Assembly: GCF_009749525.1 (NCBI RefSeq)
Contig: NZ_WOAC01000004.1
Coordinates: 1 to 64,000, forward strand
Length of the DNA: 64,000 nucleotides
Direction of reading: 5' to 3'
Origin: Mesorhizobium xinjiangense
Lineage (GTDB): Bacteria; Pseudomonadota; Alphaproteobacteria; Rhizobiales; Rhizobiaceae
The notes under the pieces: generated by a model
Database searches by the model: none
Told to the model about the DNA's origin: nothing
What the model saw: only the letters and a program-made list of their open reading frames with translations
Program-made: the position numbers and the translations under genes
Part shown: piece after piece, positions 11,159 through 20,596 of the stretch
Numbering within the stretch: position 1 is the first letter of the stretch
How the letters are laid out: each line of letters starts with the position of its first letter

Positions 11159-12045
11159 TCCGTCAGCCCCTTCGCGATCGTCTCGGTGGTCACGCGAACA
11201 AGGTCGATATAGGTGGGAACCGGACCGTCGGGCTCGCTCAGCGAATCGACGTAGAGCACGCCGCCGTAAAGCGCGCCGGTCTCGCGCGCGACCTGCCTGG
11301 CCGGCTTGTCCGACACCGTGTTCTCGCTGAAAATGGCCGGCACGTGCTCGCGCTTCATCGTGTCGATGACCTTGCGGATCTGCTGCGGCGTGCCCTGGCT
11401 GTCGGCGTTGATCGGCCAGAGATAGAGCTCCTTGAGCCCGAAATCGCGCGCCAGGTAGCTGAAGGCGCCTTCGCTGGTGGCCAGCCAGCGCCGCTCCTGC
11501 GGGATCGCCGACAGGCGCTGCCTGATCGGCTTCACCAGGGCTTCGATCTCCTCGCTGTATGCCTTGGCGTTGGCGGCATAGATTTCGGCGTTGTCGGGGT
11601 CATGCTCCGCCATCGCCTTGCGGATGTTGTCGACATAGATGAGGGCGTCGCTTGGCGACATCCAGGCATGCGGATTGGGCTTGCCGCGATAGGGGCCCTC
11701 GGAAATGCCCATCGGCTCCACGCCTTGCGAGACGACCACGCCGGGCACGTCGCTCAGATTGTGGAAGAAGCGCTCGAACCACAGTTCCAGTCCCAGCCCG
11801 TTCCACAGGATCAGGTCGGCGTCCTGGGCCCGCAGAATGTCGCCGGGCGTCGGCTGGTAATTGTGGATCTCGGCGCCGGGCTTGGTGACGGATTCGACGA
11901 TTGCGGCGTCGCCGGCGACGTTCCTGGCCATATCCGCGATGACCGTGAAGGTCGTGACCACCTTGAATTCGTCCTCCTGTGCGTGGGCGCCGGTGAGGGT
12001 GGCGGCGAACACAAGGGCGGCGCAGGCCAGTCTGGTCGGGATCAT
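11155..12045 (-). CDS. sitA: Manganese/iron ABC transporter, periplasmic metal-binding protein
   Basis: Periplasmic receptor of the SitABCD system, cluster 9 (A-I) metal-binding family, 296 residues. A signal peptide is visible with cleavage likely after GAHA (about residue 22). The four metal ligands are His61 (EIHNYQPT), His126 (PNPHAW), Glu192 (TSEGAF) and Asp267 ([10 protein letters not shown]). A His-His-Glu-Asp set is the Mn/Fe pattern, as opposed to the three-His Zn pattern with a His-rich loop (absent here). First gene of sitABCD, divergent from the Fur-family gene at 12221, with its promoter in the shared intergenic region. Confidence 0.94.
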   Translation of the reverse strand: MIPTRLACAALVFAATLTGAHAQEDEFKVVTTFTVIADMARNVAGDAAIVESVTKPGAEIHNYQPTPGDILRAQDADLILWNGLGLELWFERFFHNLSDVPGVVVSQGVEPMGISEGPYRGKPNPHAWMSPSDALIYVDNIRKAMAEHDPDNAEIYAANAKAYSEEIEALVKPIRQRLSAIPQERRWLATSEGAFSYLARDFGLKELYLWPINADSQGTPQQIRKVIDTMKREHVPAIFSENTVSDKPARQVARETGALYGGVLYVDSLSEPDGPVPTYIDLVRVTTETIAKGLTE

Positions 12046-12106
12046 ATGCGGGTCTCCAATGGTCGCGGGAGGACGAAGAAATCGGCATTTTCAATCTATC
12101 GGCCAC

Positions 12107-12134
12107 AATCTAACGGGTCGCTGACATATGTCAA
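12107..12134 (-). promoter_or_regulatory. sitA promoter (sigma-70 type)
   Basis: On the minus strand TTGACA (complement of 12129-12134) is followed after 16 nt by TAGATT (complement of 12107-12112), a perfect -35 and a good -10 box, about 60 bp before the sitA start. The -35 box is embedded in a perfect 12-bp palindrome TGACATATGTCA (12122-12133) and directly abuts the TGCAAA dyad at 12135-12155, the layout expected for a repressed promoter. Confidence 0.65.
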
Positions 12135-12155
12135 TGCAAATGCGAACCGTTTGCA
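12135..12155. promoter_or_regulatory. Probable Mur (Mn-responsive Fur-family) operator
   Basis: TGCAAA-N9-TTTGCA, a 21-bp inverted repeat next to the sitA -35 box and 66 bp before the mur start. An additional half site ATTTGCAA lies at 12184-12191. TGCAAA-type palindromes are characteristic of Mur-responsive sequences upstream of sitA and mntH in rhizobia. The position suits both repression of sitABCD and autoregulation of mur. Binding is inferred from position and motif only. Confidence 0.6.
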
Positions 12156-12220
12156 AAAAGAAATGGGAACTGGGCCTGCAGCCATTTGCAACTGGTTGTC
12201 ATCTGGACCATTATCCGGCC

Positions 12221-12658
12221 ATGACAAACCAGCAGACCAAGGGCAAGGATCTGGAGACGGAGTTGCGCCGGGCGGGCGTCCGCATCACGCGGCCGCGTCA
12301 GACGATCCTGCGCATTCTGTCGGAGACCGACGATCATCCCGACGCTTACGAAATATTTCGTCGCGCCAGTGCCGTCGACGCCAGCATCTCCTTGTCGACC
12401 GTCTACCGGACGATGAAGCTTCTGGAACAGTGCGGAACGATCCACCGGCATGCCTTCGAGGGCGGGCCGTCGCGTTTCGAGCATGCGGGCGTGGAGCACC
12501 ACGATCATCTGATCGATGTCGAGACGGGCGACGTGATCGAGTTCCGTTCCGAGCGAATCGAGGCGCTGCAGGACGAGATCGCGCGCGAACTCGGCTACGA
12601 CATCCTGCATCACCGGCTGGAACTTTACGGGCGCAAGCGGCGCACGGCCGCGAAATAG
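12221..12658 (+). CDS. mur: Fur-family manganese uptake regulator Mur
   Basis: Metal-responsive repressor of 145 residues: N-terminal winged helix ([13 protein letters not shown], then [16 protein letters not shown] as recognition helix) and a C-terminal dimerisation domain with the metal-binding HHDH at 93-96 and His130/His131. The sequence fits the Mn-sensing Mur branch of alphaproteobacteria, supported by its divergent position to sitABCD. The frame stays open to an ATG at 12128, but that ATG lies beside the TGCAAA operator and the extension lacks family similarity. The ATG at 12221 gives the standard Fur N-terminus, so it was chosen. An iron-sensing Fur is the alternative. Confidence 0.87.
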   Translation: MTNQQTKGKDLETELRRAGVRITRPRQTILRILSETDDHPDAYEIFRRASAVDASISLSTVYRTMKLLEQCGTIHRHAFEGGPSRFEHAGVEHHDHLIDVETGDVIEFRSERIEALQDEIARELGYDILHHRLELYGRKRRTAAK

Positions 12659-12793
12659 GGACGCGAACCGGGAACGGCAGATCGATCAGAAGGCGGCCGG
12701 TTCCGTTTTTCGCCGCAATTCTTGTTACAAGGCTCGCAGATTGCTTAGACTGACCGCGAATCGCCCCTGGGCTTCGAGGAGAGGGAAACGGAC

Positions 12794-13453
12794 ATGAAGT
12801 ACAAACTGCTTGCGGCCGCGCTGGCCGGCACGATGGCGCTCGGCGCCTGCACGACGGATCCCTATACGGGTGAGAGAAAGATCTCCAATACCGCTGGCGG
12901 TGCCGCACTCGGCGCCGGTCTCGGGGCACTGGCCGGCCTGGCCGTCGGCGGCTCCTCGGTCGCCCAGCGCAACGCCGTTCTGATCGGCGCGGGCGTCGGC
13001 GCCTTGGCCGGCGGCACTGTCGGCAATTATATGGACCGGCAGGAGGCGCAGCTGCGCGACCAACTCCAGGGCACCGGCGTCAGCATCACGCGCGACGGCA
13101 ATTACATCATCCTCAACATGCCGTCGAACATCACCTTCGACACGGACCGCTCCGACGTGAAGCCGCAATTCTATTCGACGCTCAATTCGGTGGCGATCGT
13201 GCTCAACCGCTATGCCAAGACGCTGATCGACGTCTATGGCCATACGGACTCGACCGGTGACGACAACTACAATCTCAACCTGTCGCAGCGCCGCGCGCTT
13301 TCGGTCGCCAACTATCTGAACGCACAGGGCGTCGACCAGCGGCGCTTCTCCGTGGTCGGACTCGGTGAGACCCAGCCGATCGCCTCCAACGCCACGCCGG
13401 AAGGCAGGGCGCAGAACCGCCGCGTCGAGATCCGTCTGGCGCCGCTGACCTGA
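12794..13453 (+). CDS. OmpA-family outer-membrane lipoprotein (YiaD-like)
   Basis: 219 residues. Lipoprotein signal peptide with lipobox LGAC, lipidated Cys19. Residues 33-90 are a Gly/Ala-rich glycine-zipper segment (GAALGAGLGALAGLAVGG). The C-terminal OmpA domain (about 105-215) binds peptidoglycan, with the motif HTDSTGDDNYNLNLSQRRA containing the expected Asp and Arg and RRVEIRL at the end. Probably anchors the outer membrane to the cell wall. A standalone gene with a Rho-independent terminator 30 bp after its stop. It resembles E. coli YiaD in architecture. Start ATG 12794 gives a complete signal peptide. Confidence 0.9.
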   Translation: MKYKLLAAALAGTMALGACTTDPYTGERKISNTAGGAALGAGLGALAGLAVGGSSVAQRNAVLIGAGVGALAGGTVGNYMDRQEAQLRDQLQGTGVSITRDGNYIILNMPSNITFDTDRSDVKPQFYSTLNSVAIVLNRYAKTLIDVYGHTDSTGDDNYNLNLSQRRALSVANYLNAQGVDQRRFSVVGLGETQPIASNATPEGRAQNRRVEIRLAPLT

Positions 13454-13481
13454 CCGTCCCGCGTCGATGCGTTGGATCGCA

Positions 13482-13511
13482 AGCCTCGGCCCGCGTCGGC
13501 CGGGGCTTTTT
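13482..13511 (+). terminator. Rho-independent terminator of the OmpA-like gene
   Basis: Stem AGCCTCGGCC (13482-13491), loop CGCGTC, complementary arm GGCCGGGGCT (13498-13507, one G-T pair) and a run of five T (13507-13511). It lies 29 bp after the stop codon. The T-run merges into the start of a truncated dispersed repeat. Confidence 0.8.
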
Positions 13512-13512
13512 C

Positions 13513-13600
13513 GTTTGAACCAATGATATGCGCGCCAGATCAATGTGCTGGAGCATGCAGCTTACGCTCAAACGGGTTCGTTTGAGCGGGACATGCTCTA
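13513..13600. repeat. Dispersed palindromic repeat, copy B (left end truncated)
   Basis: From ATATGCGCGCC (about 13526) onward it matches copy D at 31091-31166 almost base for base, including the second hairpin: CGCTCAAACG, short loop, CGTTTGAGCG, then GGACATG(C/T)TCTA. The first hairpin is reduced to CGTTTGAA. Read on the minus strand the end is TAGAGCATGTCC, and that TAG (complement of 13598-13600) is the stop codon of psuG. Confidence 0.75.
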
Positions 13601-14530
13601 TGCGCGGCTTTCCGCCAGCGCACCGGCAATCCGCGCCGCCAGACGGGCATTGTTTTCCACAAGGGCGATATTCGTCTTCAGGCTGGCGCCGCCGGTGAGT
13701 TCCAGAATGCGCGACAGCAAAAACGGCGTGACCGCCTTGCCGCTGATTCCCTGGCGTTCGGCATCGGCCTGGGCGGCGGCGATATGCACGGCCATTTCGT
13801 CCTGAGCGATCTCGTCGGCCGCCGGCACGGGATTGGCGACCAGCATGCCGCCGGATATGCCGAGTTCGCCCCGGGTGCGGTGGAACCGGGCGATCGCCTC
13901 TGCGCTGTCGAGGCGCAAGGGCGCTGGGTGAGGGGAGGTCGTCGACCAGAAGGCGGGCATGACGTCGCTGCCATGCGCCACCACCGGCACGCCACGTGTT
14001 TCCAGCACTTCGACCGTCTTTTCGATATCCAGAATGGCCTTGGCGCCGGCCGAAACGACGATGACGGGCGTGCGCGCCAGCTCGTCGAGATCGGCCGAGA
14101 TGTCGAAGCTCTGCTCCGCTCCTTTGTGCACGCCGCCGATGCCGCCCGTAGCAAACACCTCGATGCCGGCGAGCGCGGCGGCGATCATGGTCGCGGCAAC
14201 CGTGGTGCCGCCGGTGCGGCCTTCGGCGACCGCGAAGGCGAGGTCGGCGCGCGACAACTTCATGGCGTCGTCGCGCCGTGCAAGGGCGGTGCGGTCCTTG
14301 TCCGACAGGCCGATCTTGAGACGGCCGTCGATAACGGCGATCGTCGCCGGCTCGGCCCCTTCGGCACGGATGATCGCCTCGACATTGGCGGCCATTTCGC
14401 TGTTTTGCGGAAAAGGCATGCCGTGGGTGATGATCGTGCTTTCGAGCGCCACCACCGGACGTCCCGCGGCAAGCGCGGCGGCGACGGGTTCGAGGACATC
14501 CATGTGTCGGTATGCGGTCTCAGGCGTCAT
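13598..14530 (-). CDS. psuG: Pseudouridine-5'-phosphate glycosidase
   Basis: Cleaves the C-C bond of pseudouridine 5'-phosphate to uracil and ribose 5-phosphate. The 310-residue protein has the catalytic motif ALESTIITHGMPFPQN (Glu30), Lys91 in AMKLSRADLAFA, and the Gly-rich segment FATGGIGGVHKGAE (126-139). Length matches the family. It lies 9 bp downstream of a PfkB kinase that would supply its substrate, forming a psuK-psuG operon for breakdown of pseudouridine from RNA turnover. The TAG stop codon lies within the conserved terminus of dispersed repeat copy B, so the last codon may have been set by that element. Confidence 0.93.
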   Translation of the reverse strand: MTPETAYRHMDVLEPVAAALAAGRPVVALESTIITHGMPFPQNSEMAANVEAIIRAEGAEPATIAVIDGRLKIGLSDKDRTALARRDDAMKLSRADLAFAVAEGRTGGTTVAATMIAAALAGIEVFATGGIGGVHKGAEQSFDISADLDELARTPVIVVSAGAKAILDIEKTVEVLETRGVPVVAHGSDVMPAFWSTTSPHPAPLRLDSAEAIARFHRTRGELGISGGMLVANPVPAADEIAQDEMAVHIAAAQADAERQGISGKAVTPFLLSRILELTGGASLKTNIALVENNARLAARIAGALAESRA

Positions 14531-14539
14531 GATCGGTCC

Positions 14540-15505
14540 TTACGGGTCGCATTTCGCCAGGATCGCCGGTTGGGCGATCCGGGCAAGCGCTGCGGAGAAA
14601 TGGGGCTCGTCGAGCTGTGGCACGGAACGCGGCGTTTCAATGCATATGCTGGCCGCCGCCAGACCCTCGCGCAGTGCTCCGGCAAAATCGTGGCCGGCAA
14701 GAATGGCGGCGATGGTCGCGCCGGCGAGGGCGTCGCCAGCGCCGGTCACGTCGGCAACGCGCTCAGGCGCCGGCGGCGCTATGGAAAAGACGTTTGTTTC
14801 ATCGAGGCCGAATAGCGCCTGCGGTCCGGCGCTGATCGCCGCGCGCCGCAAGCCGAGCGCCCGAAGGCCTCTGGCAAGGTCCGCGCCGTCGCTCTGCGGC
14901 GGCAGGCCCGTCAGCGCTATCGCCTCGCGGCGGTTCAAAAACAGGACGGACAGCGCCGGCAGGACCGGTTTCAGCCGCAACACCTTGGCCGGCGATATGG
15001 CGATGGCGAAGACCGGCTTGCTGCCTGCCTGGCGGGCGATCAATTCAAGACCGGGCGCGGGGATGTTGGCGTCGAGGAGGATCGCGTCGGCCGCATCGAT
15101 CGCCTGGCGCGCCGCCTTGCGGCGCAGATGCCGCACGAAGCCGAGGTCGTAGAGGCTCATATCGGCAAGGCCGGCAACGAGTTCGCCCTGGTCGTCGAGA
15201 AGCGCCGTATAGCTGGGTGTTACCCGATCGAGAAAGACCGCGGGCAGATCGTCGATGCCTGCCCGGTCGACAGCCGCGGCGACAGCTTGCCCGCCGGCAT
15301 CGCCGCCGCGCATCGACATCAGCGATGCGCCGTGCCCGCGCTGAACGATGCTGCGCAGCGCATTGAACACGCCGCCGCCGACCTCCTCGTCCATCCTGCC
15401 CGGATTGGACGCGCCGGGCGCGAACTTTTCCGTCATGCGGCCGCGGCGATCGATATGGGCGCCGCCGATGGCGAGGATATGCGCGCGGGTGTGGTGGATT
15501 GGCAT
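14540..15505 (-). CDS. psuK: PfkB-family carbohydrate kinase, probable pseudouridine kinase
   Basis: 321 residues, ribokinase/PfkB fold. N-terminal ILAIGGAHIDRRGR and GGGVFNALRSIVQRG (substrate lid), C-terminal ATP-site motif VADVTGAGDALAGATIAAIL with the catalytic Asp. Phosphorylates pseudouridine to the 5'-phosphate used by PsuG, judging from the neighbour 9 bp downstream. The frame is open upstream to 15649, but the ATG at 15505 (MPIHHTRAHILAIGG) places the kinase fold at the normal distance. Without the neighbour the substrate would be unassignable within the PfkB family. Confidence 0.85.
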   Translation of the reverse strand: MPIHHTRAHILAIGGAHIDRRGRMTEKFAPGASNPGRMDEEVGGGVFNALRSIVQRGHGASLMSMRGGDAGGQAVAAAVDRAGIDDLPAVFLDRVTPSYTALLDDQGELVAGLADMSLYDLGFVRHLRRKAARQAIDAADAILLDANIPAPGLELIARQAGSKPVFAIAISPAKVLRLKPVLPALSVLFLNRREAIALTGLPPQSDGADLARGLRALGLRRAAISAGPQALFGLDETNVFSIAPPAPERVADVTGAGDALAGATIAAILAGHDFAGALREGLAAASICIETPRSVPQLDEPHFSAALARIAQPAILAKCDP

Positions 15506-15948
15506 GCTGGTGTCCGGAAATGCGGCGCGACCATAGGGCCGAAGAGGCGAAAGCACAATGCGTCGTGAGACCGGTTTGCCTGTGTCGGCGGGAGGCTCGA
15601 TGCGCTGCGCCCGCTGATGGACTGATTTGCCCGTCCGCATCCCGTCCATCGCACGCTATCGAGACGACGACGATATCCGATGAGCCGCTGTTAACCGGTT
15701 GATTCTGATAAATCGTTGAACTCAACGTTCGGCATGGCAATGGGCCCGATGCGGCAGCCCGCCTGTCATGCCCGTTTCAATTGCGGGATGCTGAAGAAGA
15801 ACGGCGCTGGAACGTATAAAGAACATATCAGATAAGTCATTGATGAAATGACTATTTACGCCACTTGCTAAAATGGAACAAAACATGTACATGTGAAAGG
15901 GAAGCGGCAATTGGCCGTGCTTCATTGACGATCAAGGGGTAATGTATC
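15506..15948. promoter_or_regulatory. psuK-recA divergent intergenic region with two LexA (SOS) boxes
   Basis: 443 bp without a supported gene. A perfect alphaproteobacterial SOS box GAAC-GTATAAA-GAAC lies at 15810-15824. A near match GAAC-AAAACAT-GTAC lies at 15876-15890, 59 bp before the recA start. A small dyad CGTTGA-AC-TCAACG is at 15713-15726. The SOS boxes match the known GAAC-N7-GAAC operator of rhizobial LexA. The second box may sit between a weak -35 (TTGCTA, 15865-15870) and -10 (TACATG, 15888-15893); this promoter is tentative. Confidence 0.75.
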
Positions 15949-17046
<1,098 letters not shown>

Positions 17047-17178
17047 CGGCAATTCCAGGCGACGTGGATGCCGGTTCTCTGTCCGCAACCGCCTCAAGCG
17101 CAGGGTTGGATCGGCGCATCGATTCCGTGAAGCGACGGGCCGATCCGGGGGCGCATACCAGGCGGGTCCGGCTCGATC

Positions 17179-18279
17179 TTACGCCGATCCGCCTTTTGTC
17201 GGCTCTGCCGCGTCATCGGCCTTTGCGAAACGCGCAAGCGCTGACACGAAGTCGCCCATTCTGGGGCGGCGCACGGCGAGAAAGGGCAGCGGGCGGGAGG
17301 TTTCCATCGCCGCGATGCCGATGCGCACCGTCATCATGCCGTTGATCACGCCTTCGCCGAGCTTGGCCGACAGCCGTGCGGCCAGGCCGTGGCCGAGGAC
17401 CTGCTGGACGAGACTGTCGCCGGCGGCGATCGATCCGGTAACGGCCAGATGCGCCAAGACGCTGCGGGCCAGGCGGAAAAAGCCGATCGTTCCGGGTCTG
17501 GCGCCATAGAGTTCGGAAATGCGCCGAATGAGCCGGGCGGCTTCGAAGACGACATAGGCGAGGTCGACGAGGGCGCGCGGGCTGACCGCGGTGACGACGG
17601 AAACCCGCTTGCCCGCATCGAGGATCATCTGTTGCGCCGCCTTGTCGAGGGGCGTCAGCAGTTCGCCCTCGGCCAGGCGGATCAGATCCGGTCCGTCGAT
17701 CACGTCGTCGCGCAGGTCCTCGAGATTGCGCCGCCCGGCCGCCGTTTGCGGTCGCGCAGCGACGAACCGCGCAATATCGTCGACAACGGACCGCGCCGAG
17801 CGCGTGTCGCCGCGCGATAGAGCGTCCTCGGCCCGCTTGCGCAGCCGGTCGACGGAGGCAAGCCGCGCCAGCGCCCATAATTCGCGTATCACGATGACGA
17901 CCAGGGCGATGAGGGCGATGGCCGCTGCGGCGAGTGCGGTCCATCCGAGCCAATCGGCGCGTTCGAACAGGTCGCGGATCAGCCGATCGGTCCAGATGCC
18001 GACGGCCATAGACAGGAGCAGGCCGAGGGCCGCCAGCAAGATGCCGCCCAGGCGCAAGCGCCGGGACTTGGGCGGTGCGGAAACGGTGGCCGCTTCATCA
18101 TCGTTCTCTGTATCGAAAATGTCGGTCTCGACCGTATCGACGACGGCTTCGCGCAGATCGATGGCGCGCGGCGTGCGCGGTTCTGCCGACTTCGTGCGCT
18201 TGGCGGCGGGATCGCCGGCCTGATCGTGCCCCTTGTCCGGCGTCAGCTTGAAAGCGGCGGGTTTGCGTTGGCTGGTCAT
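17179..18279 (-). CDS. YcjF-like membrane protein (TIGR01620 / DUF697 family)
   Basis: 366-residue inner-membrane protein of unknown function. The N-terminal 90 residues are polar and probably cytoplasmic. Two hydrophobic helices follow (about 98-115 and 128-152: LAALGLLLSMAVGIW and LAAAAIALIALVVIVIREL), then a long C-terminal DUF697-type region containing GSIAAGDSLVQQVLGHGLAARLSAKLGEGV. Its start overlaps the stop of the YcjX-like gene by 4 bp. The same ycjX-ycjF pairing is found in E. coli, where the genes are stress-induced and lie near the phage-shock operon; no psp genes are visible here. Confidence 0.8.
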   Translation of the reverse strand: MTSQRKPAAFKLTPDKGHDQAGDPAAKRTKSAEPRTPRAIDLREAVVDTVETDIFDTENDDEAATVSAPPKSRRLRLGGILLAALGLLLSMAVGIWTDRLIRDLFERADWLGWTALAAAAIALIALVVIVIRELWALARLASVDRLRKRAEDALSRGDTRSARSVVDDIARFVAARPQTAAGRRNLEDLRDDVIDGPDLIRLAEGELLTPLDKAAQQMILDAGKRVSVVTAVSPRALVDLAYVVFEAARLIRRISELYGARPGTIGFFRLARSVLAHLAVTGSIAAGDSLVQQVLGHGLAARLSAKLGEGVINGMMTVRIGIAAMETSRPLPFLAVRRPRMGDFVSALARFAKADDAAEPTKGGSA

Positions 18280-19739
18280 GCCAGGCGATCTCCGATCAGG
18301 AACTGCAGGGCCCTGTCGAGCCTTATATGGGGCAACGACAGGAGAACGCCGTCGGCGTTGCGCTCCAGCCTGGGCGGACGAAAGCGCACGAAGCGGATCG
18401 TTTCCGGCTTCGGTGAGCCGTTCGACTGATCGAAGAGCTGTGCCGGGCTCTCCGGCAAATCTCCGGGAAAGATGGCCGTTTCCGTTTCGCCGTCGAACGT
18501 GTCCTTGCCGATCGTCTCGCCGGCGATCGGCGTGCCTATGATGACCGGCAGTTCGTGCTCCTTCTGCCTGACCGTGCCCTCGCGCGTGGCGCGCACCGCC
18601 GCCATGGCCAGGACCTCGACCGCGGCACCGGAGACGTTGGCCCGCTCCGTCGCCCGATCGGCCAGCTTGCGCACGATCGCCTGCAGGCGGTCGTGGCTTT
18701 CGTGGTGGATATGGTCGGCCTTGGTGGCGGCGACGAGAAGACGCTCGATCGGCCGCGAGAACAGGCCGGTGAGGAAGTTGCTGGTTCCGGGGCGGAAGCA
18801 GGAGAGAATTTCGGTCAGGGCGCGTTCGAGATCGGCCATAGCGGCGGGACCGGCGTTGAGCGCCTGCATGGCGTCGATCAGCACGATCTGCCGGTCCAGT
18901 CGCGTGATGTGCTGGCGGAAGAACGGCTTGACGACATGCGTCTTGTAGGCCTCGTAGCGCCGTTCCATCATCGCGCCGAGCGATCCCGGACGATATCGGC
19001 CCTCGCCGATTCCGGGCAGCGGCGCGAAGGTGAGGGCGGGCGAGCCTTCCAGGTCGCCGGGCATGAGAAAGCGGCCCGGCGGAAGAGTGGAGAGCGCGCG
19101 GCTGTCGTCGCGGCAGGCGCGCAGATAGGCGGTGAAGGCCTCGGCCAGTTTGCGCGCCATCATCTCGTCCGCCGGACCGTCAGGGTCGACGGCGCGGGAG
19201 AGTTCGAGCCATTGGGTTGCGAGGTCGGCGCGCCCCGGCAGGGCGGCCAGTTCGGCGCAGTCGCGTGAAAAGGCGGCGAAATCCTTGCCGAGCAGAGGCA
19301 GGTCGAGCAGCCATTCGCCGGGATAGTCGACAATGTCGATCGACAGCCGGCCGCTCGACAGCATCCGTCCCCAGGCGGAAGCCGATTCATATTCGATCGT
19401 CAGGCGCAGCTCGGAAATGGCGCGCGTGGATTCGGGCCAGATTCGCTCGTCGACAAGGGCGGCCACATGGTCTTCATACTGAAAGCGCGGCACCGCGTCG
19501 TCCGGTTGCTCCTGCAGAAAGGCGCGGGCGATGCGGCCCGACTTCTGCGGCTCGAACATGGGTAGGCGCCCGCCATGGATGAGATTGTGCACCAGGGCGG
19601 TGATGAAGACCGTCTTGCCGGCGCGCGACAGGCCGGTGACGCCGAGCCGCAGCGAAGGCGACACAAACGATGTCGCGCGGCCGGCGAATGTATCGAGGGC
19701 AATGCGCGCCTCGTCGGTCAGACTTGTCAGCGATGGCAA
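18276..19739 (-). CDS. YcjX-like P-loop NTPase (DUF463)
   Basis: 487-residue GTPase-like protein of the YcjX/DUF463 family. The P-loop GLSRAGKTVFITALVHNL is near residue 35, and the family hallmark DYPGEWLLDLPLL (switch region) follows near 140. Other conserved parts are LTRLDRQIVLIDAMQALNAG-like (a Walker-B-type strand) and VAATKADHIHHESHDRL, an NKxD-like guanine-specificity motif (TKAD). Function is unknown; it is part of a two-gene operon with the DUF697 protein immediately downstream, 4-bp overlap. Start ATG at 19739 gives the normal N-terminus SLTDEARIALDTF. Confidence 0.85.
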   Translation of the reverse strand: MPSLTSLTDEARIALDTFAGRATSFVSPSLRLGVTGLSRAGKTVFITALVHNLIHGGRLPMFEPQKSGRIARAFLQEQPDDAVPRFQYEDHVAALVDERIWPESTRAISELRLTIEYESASAWGRMLSSGRLSIDIVDYPGEWLLDLPLLGKDFAAFSRDCAELAALPGRADLATQWLELSRAVDPDGPADEMMARKLAEAFTAYLRACRDDSRALSTLPPGRFLMPGDLEGSPALTFAPLPGIGEGRYRPGSLGAMMERRYEAYKTHVVKPFFRQHITRLDRQIVLIDAMQALNAGPAAMADLERALTEILSCFRPGTSNFLTGLFSRPIERLLVAATKADHIHHESHDRLQAIVRKLADRATERANVSGAAVEVLAMAAVRATREGTVRQKEHELPVIIGTPIAGETIGKDTFDGETETAIFPGDLPESPAQLFDQSNGSPKPETIRFVRFRPPRLERNADGVLLSLPHIRLDRALQFLIGDRLA

Positions 19740-19817
19740 ATTGTCTCTCCGGATCGCTCATCATATAGGCCGCTCGCCGGCCGATTTGAATGCCGGGCCG
19801 TCCTGCGGCTGCGCCGT

Positions 19818-20327
19818 TCACAGTTCGGACGGGATCAGGAAACGCTCGAGCCGGCAGGTGGCGGGCGAGGCCGCAGGCGGATCGCCGGCAATGTTGATGA
19901 CGGCAAGGCCACCGGTCGGGAACCCTTTGGCCAGCATCGAGCGGGCTGCGGCGTCGCCATTTTCCGACAGTGCGGCAGCGACATCCTCGATCATGGGATT
20001 GTGCCCGACGACGAGAATGTCGCCGACGGGGCCGGCATTGCGTATGAGGGTGAGGTAGGACGAGGCGTCGCCGTCATAGAGCGAATCCGACAGGAAGGCT
20101 TCGGCGGCCGAGCGAGCGAGCGATTCGGCGATCGCCTGCCATGTCTGGACGGCTCTGGCGGCTGGTGAACAGACCACATGCCGAGGCATGAGGCCAAGAC
20201 GGAGCATGGCCTGGCCGATCAAGCCGGCCTCGGCGGCGCCGGATGGCGAGAGCGGACGGTCGAAGTCGCGTCCGCCGGGTTCGGGCCATGCAGCCTTGGC
20301 GTGTCTGAGAAGAAACAGGCGGCTCAT
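19818..20327 (-). CDS. sixA: Phosphohistidine phosphatase, SixA-type
   Basis: 169-residue histidine phosphatase. The catalytic RHG motif is present as LFLLRHAKAAWP (RHA variant typical of SixA, His9). The second active-site histidine is in VVGHNPMIEDVA. SixA removes phosphate from histidines of HPt or PTS proteins. The frame is open upstream to 20522, but the ATG at 20327 places the RHA motif at the usual distance from the N-terminus, and the extra upstream residues look unlike the family. It lies 78 bp downstream of the ycjX-like gene start, same strand. Confidence 0.87.
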   Translation of the reverse strand: MSRLFLLRHAKAAWPEPGGRDFDRPLSPSGAAEAGLIGQAMLRLGLMPRHVVCSPAARAVQTWQAIAESLARSAAEAFLSDSLYDGDASSYLTLIRNAGPVGDILVVGHNPMIEDVAAALSENGDAAARSMLAKGFPTGGLAVINIAGDPPAASPATCRLERFLIPSEL

Positions 20328-20596
20328 CGCGGCGCTCCCATGGCTCGTGCGGCGCGGCGCGCGCGCCCGTTTCGACAGGTTTATCCAGCCGGTTTGGTGG
20401 ATGCAACGTGTTGCCGACAAGACCCGCTTCATCATCGCGCCATTCGCCTGGCGGTAGCGCAGGCAAGCCTGGATTGGCCTGACAGGAGAGACTTGGGTGC
20501 AGCCTAACAAATGCGTGAGCATCCGGTTCTTTGTGCTTGTGCCTTCAATTCGGCCCGAATATATAGGCGCCGGTTCATTGCTGCGGGGTGACTCGA

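Noticed and set aside
15722-15925. Short leftward open frame (67 codons) in front of recA
   Set aside because: It overlaps both SOS boxes and has no recognisable motif or ribosome site; regulatory DNA is the better explanation.
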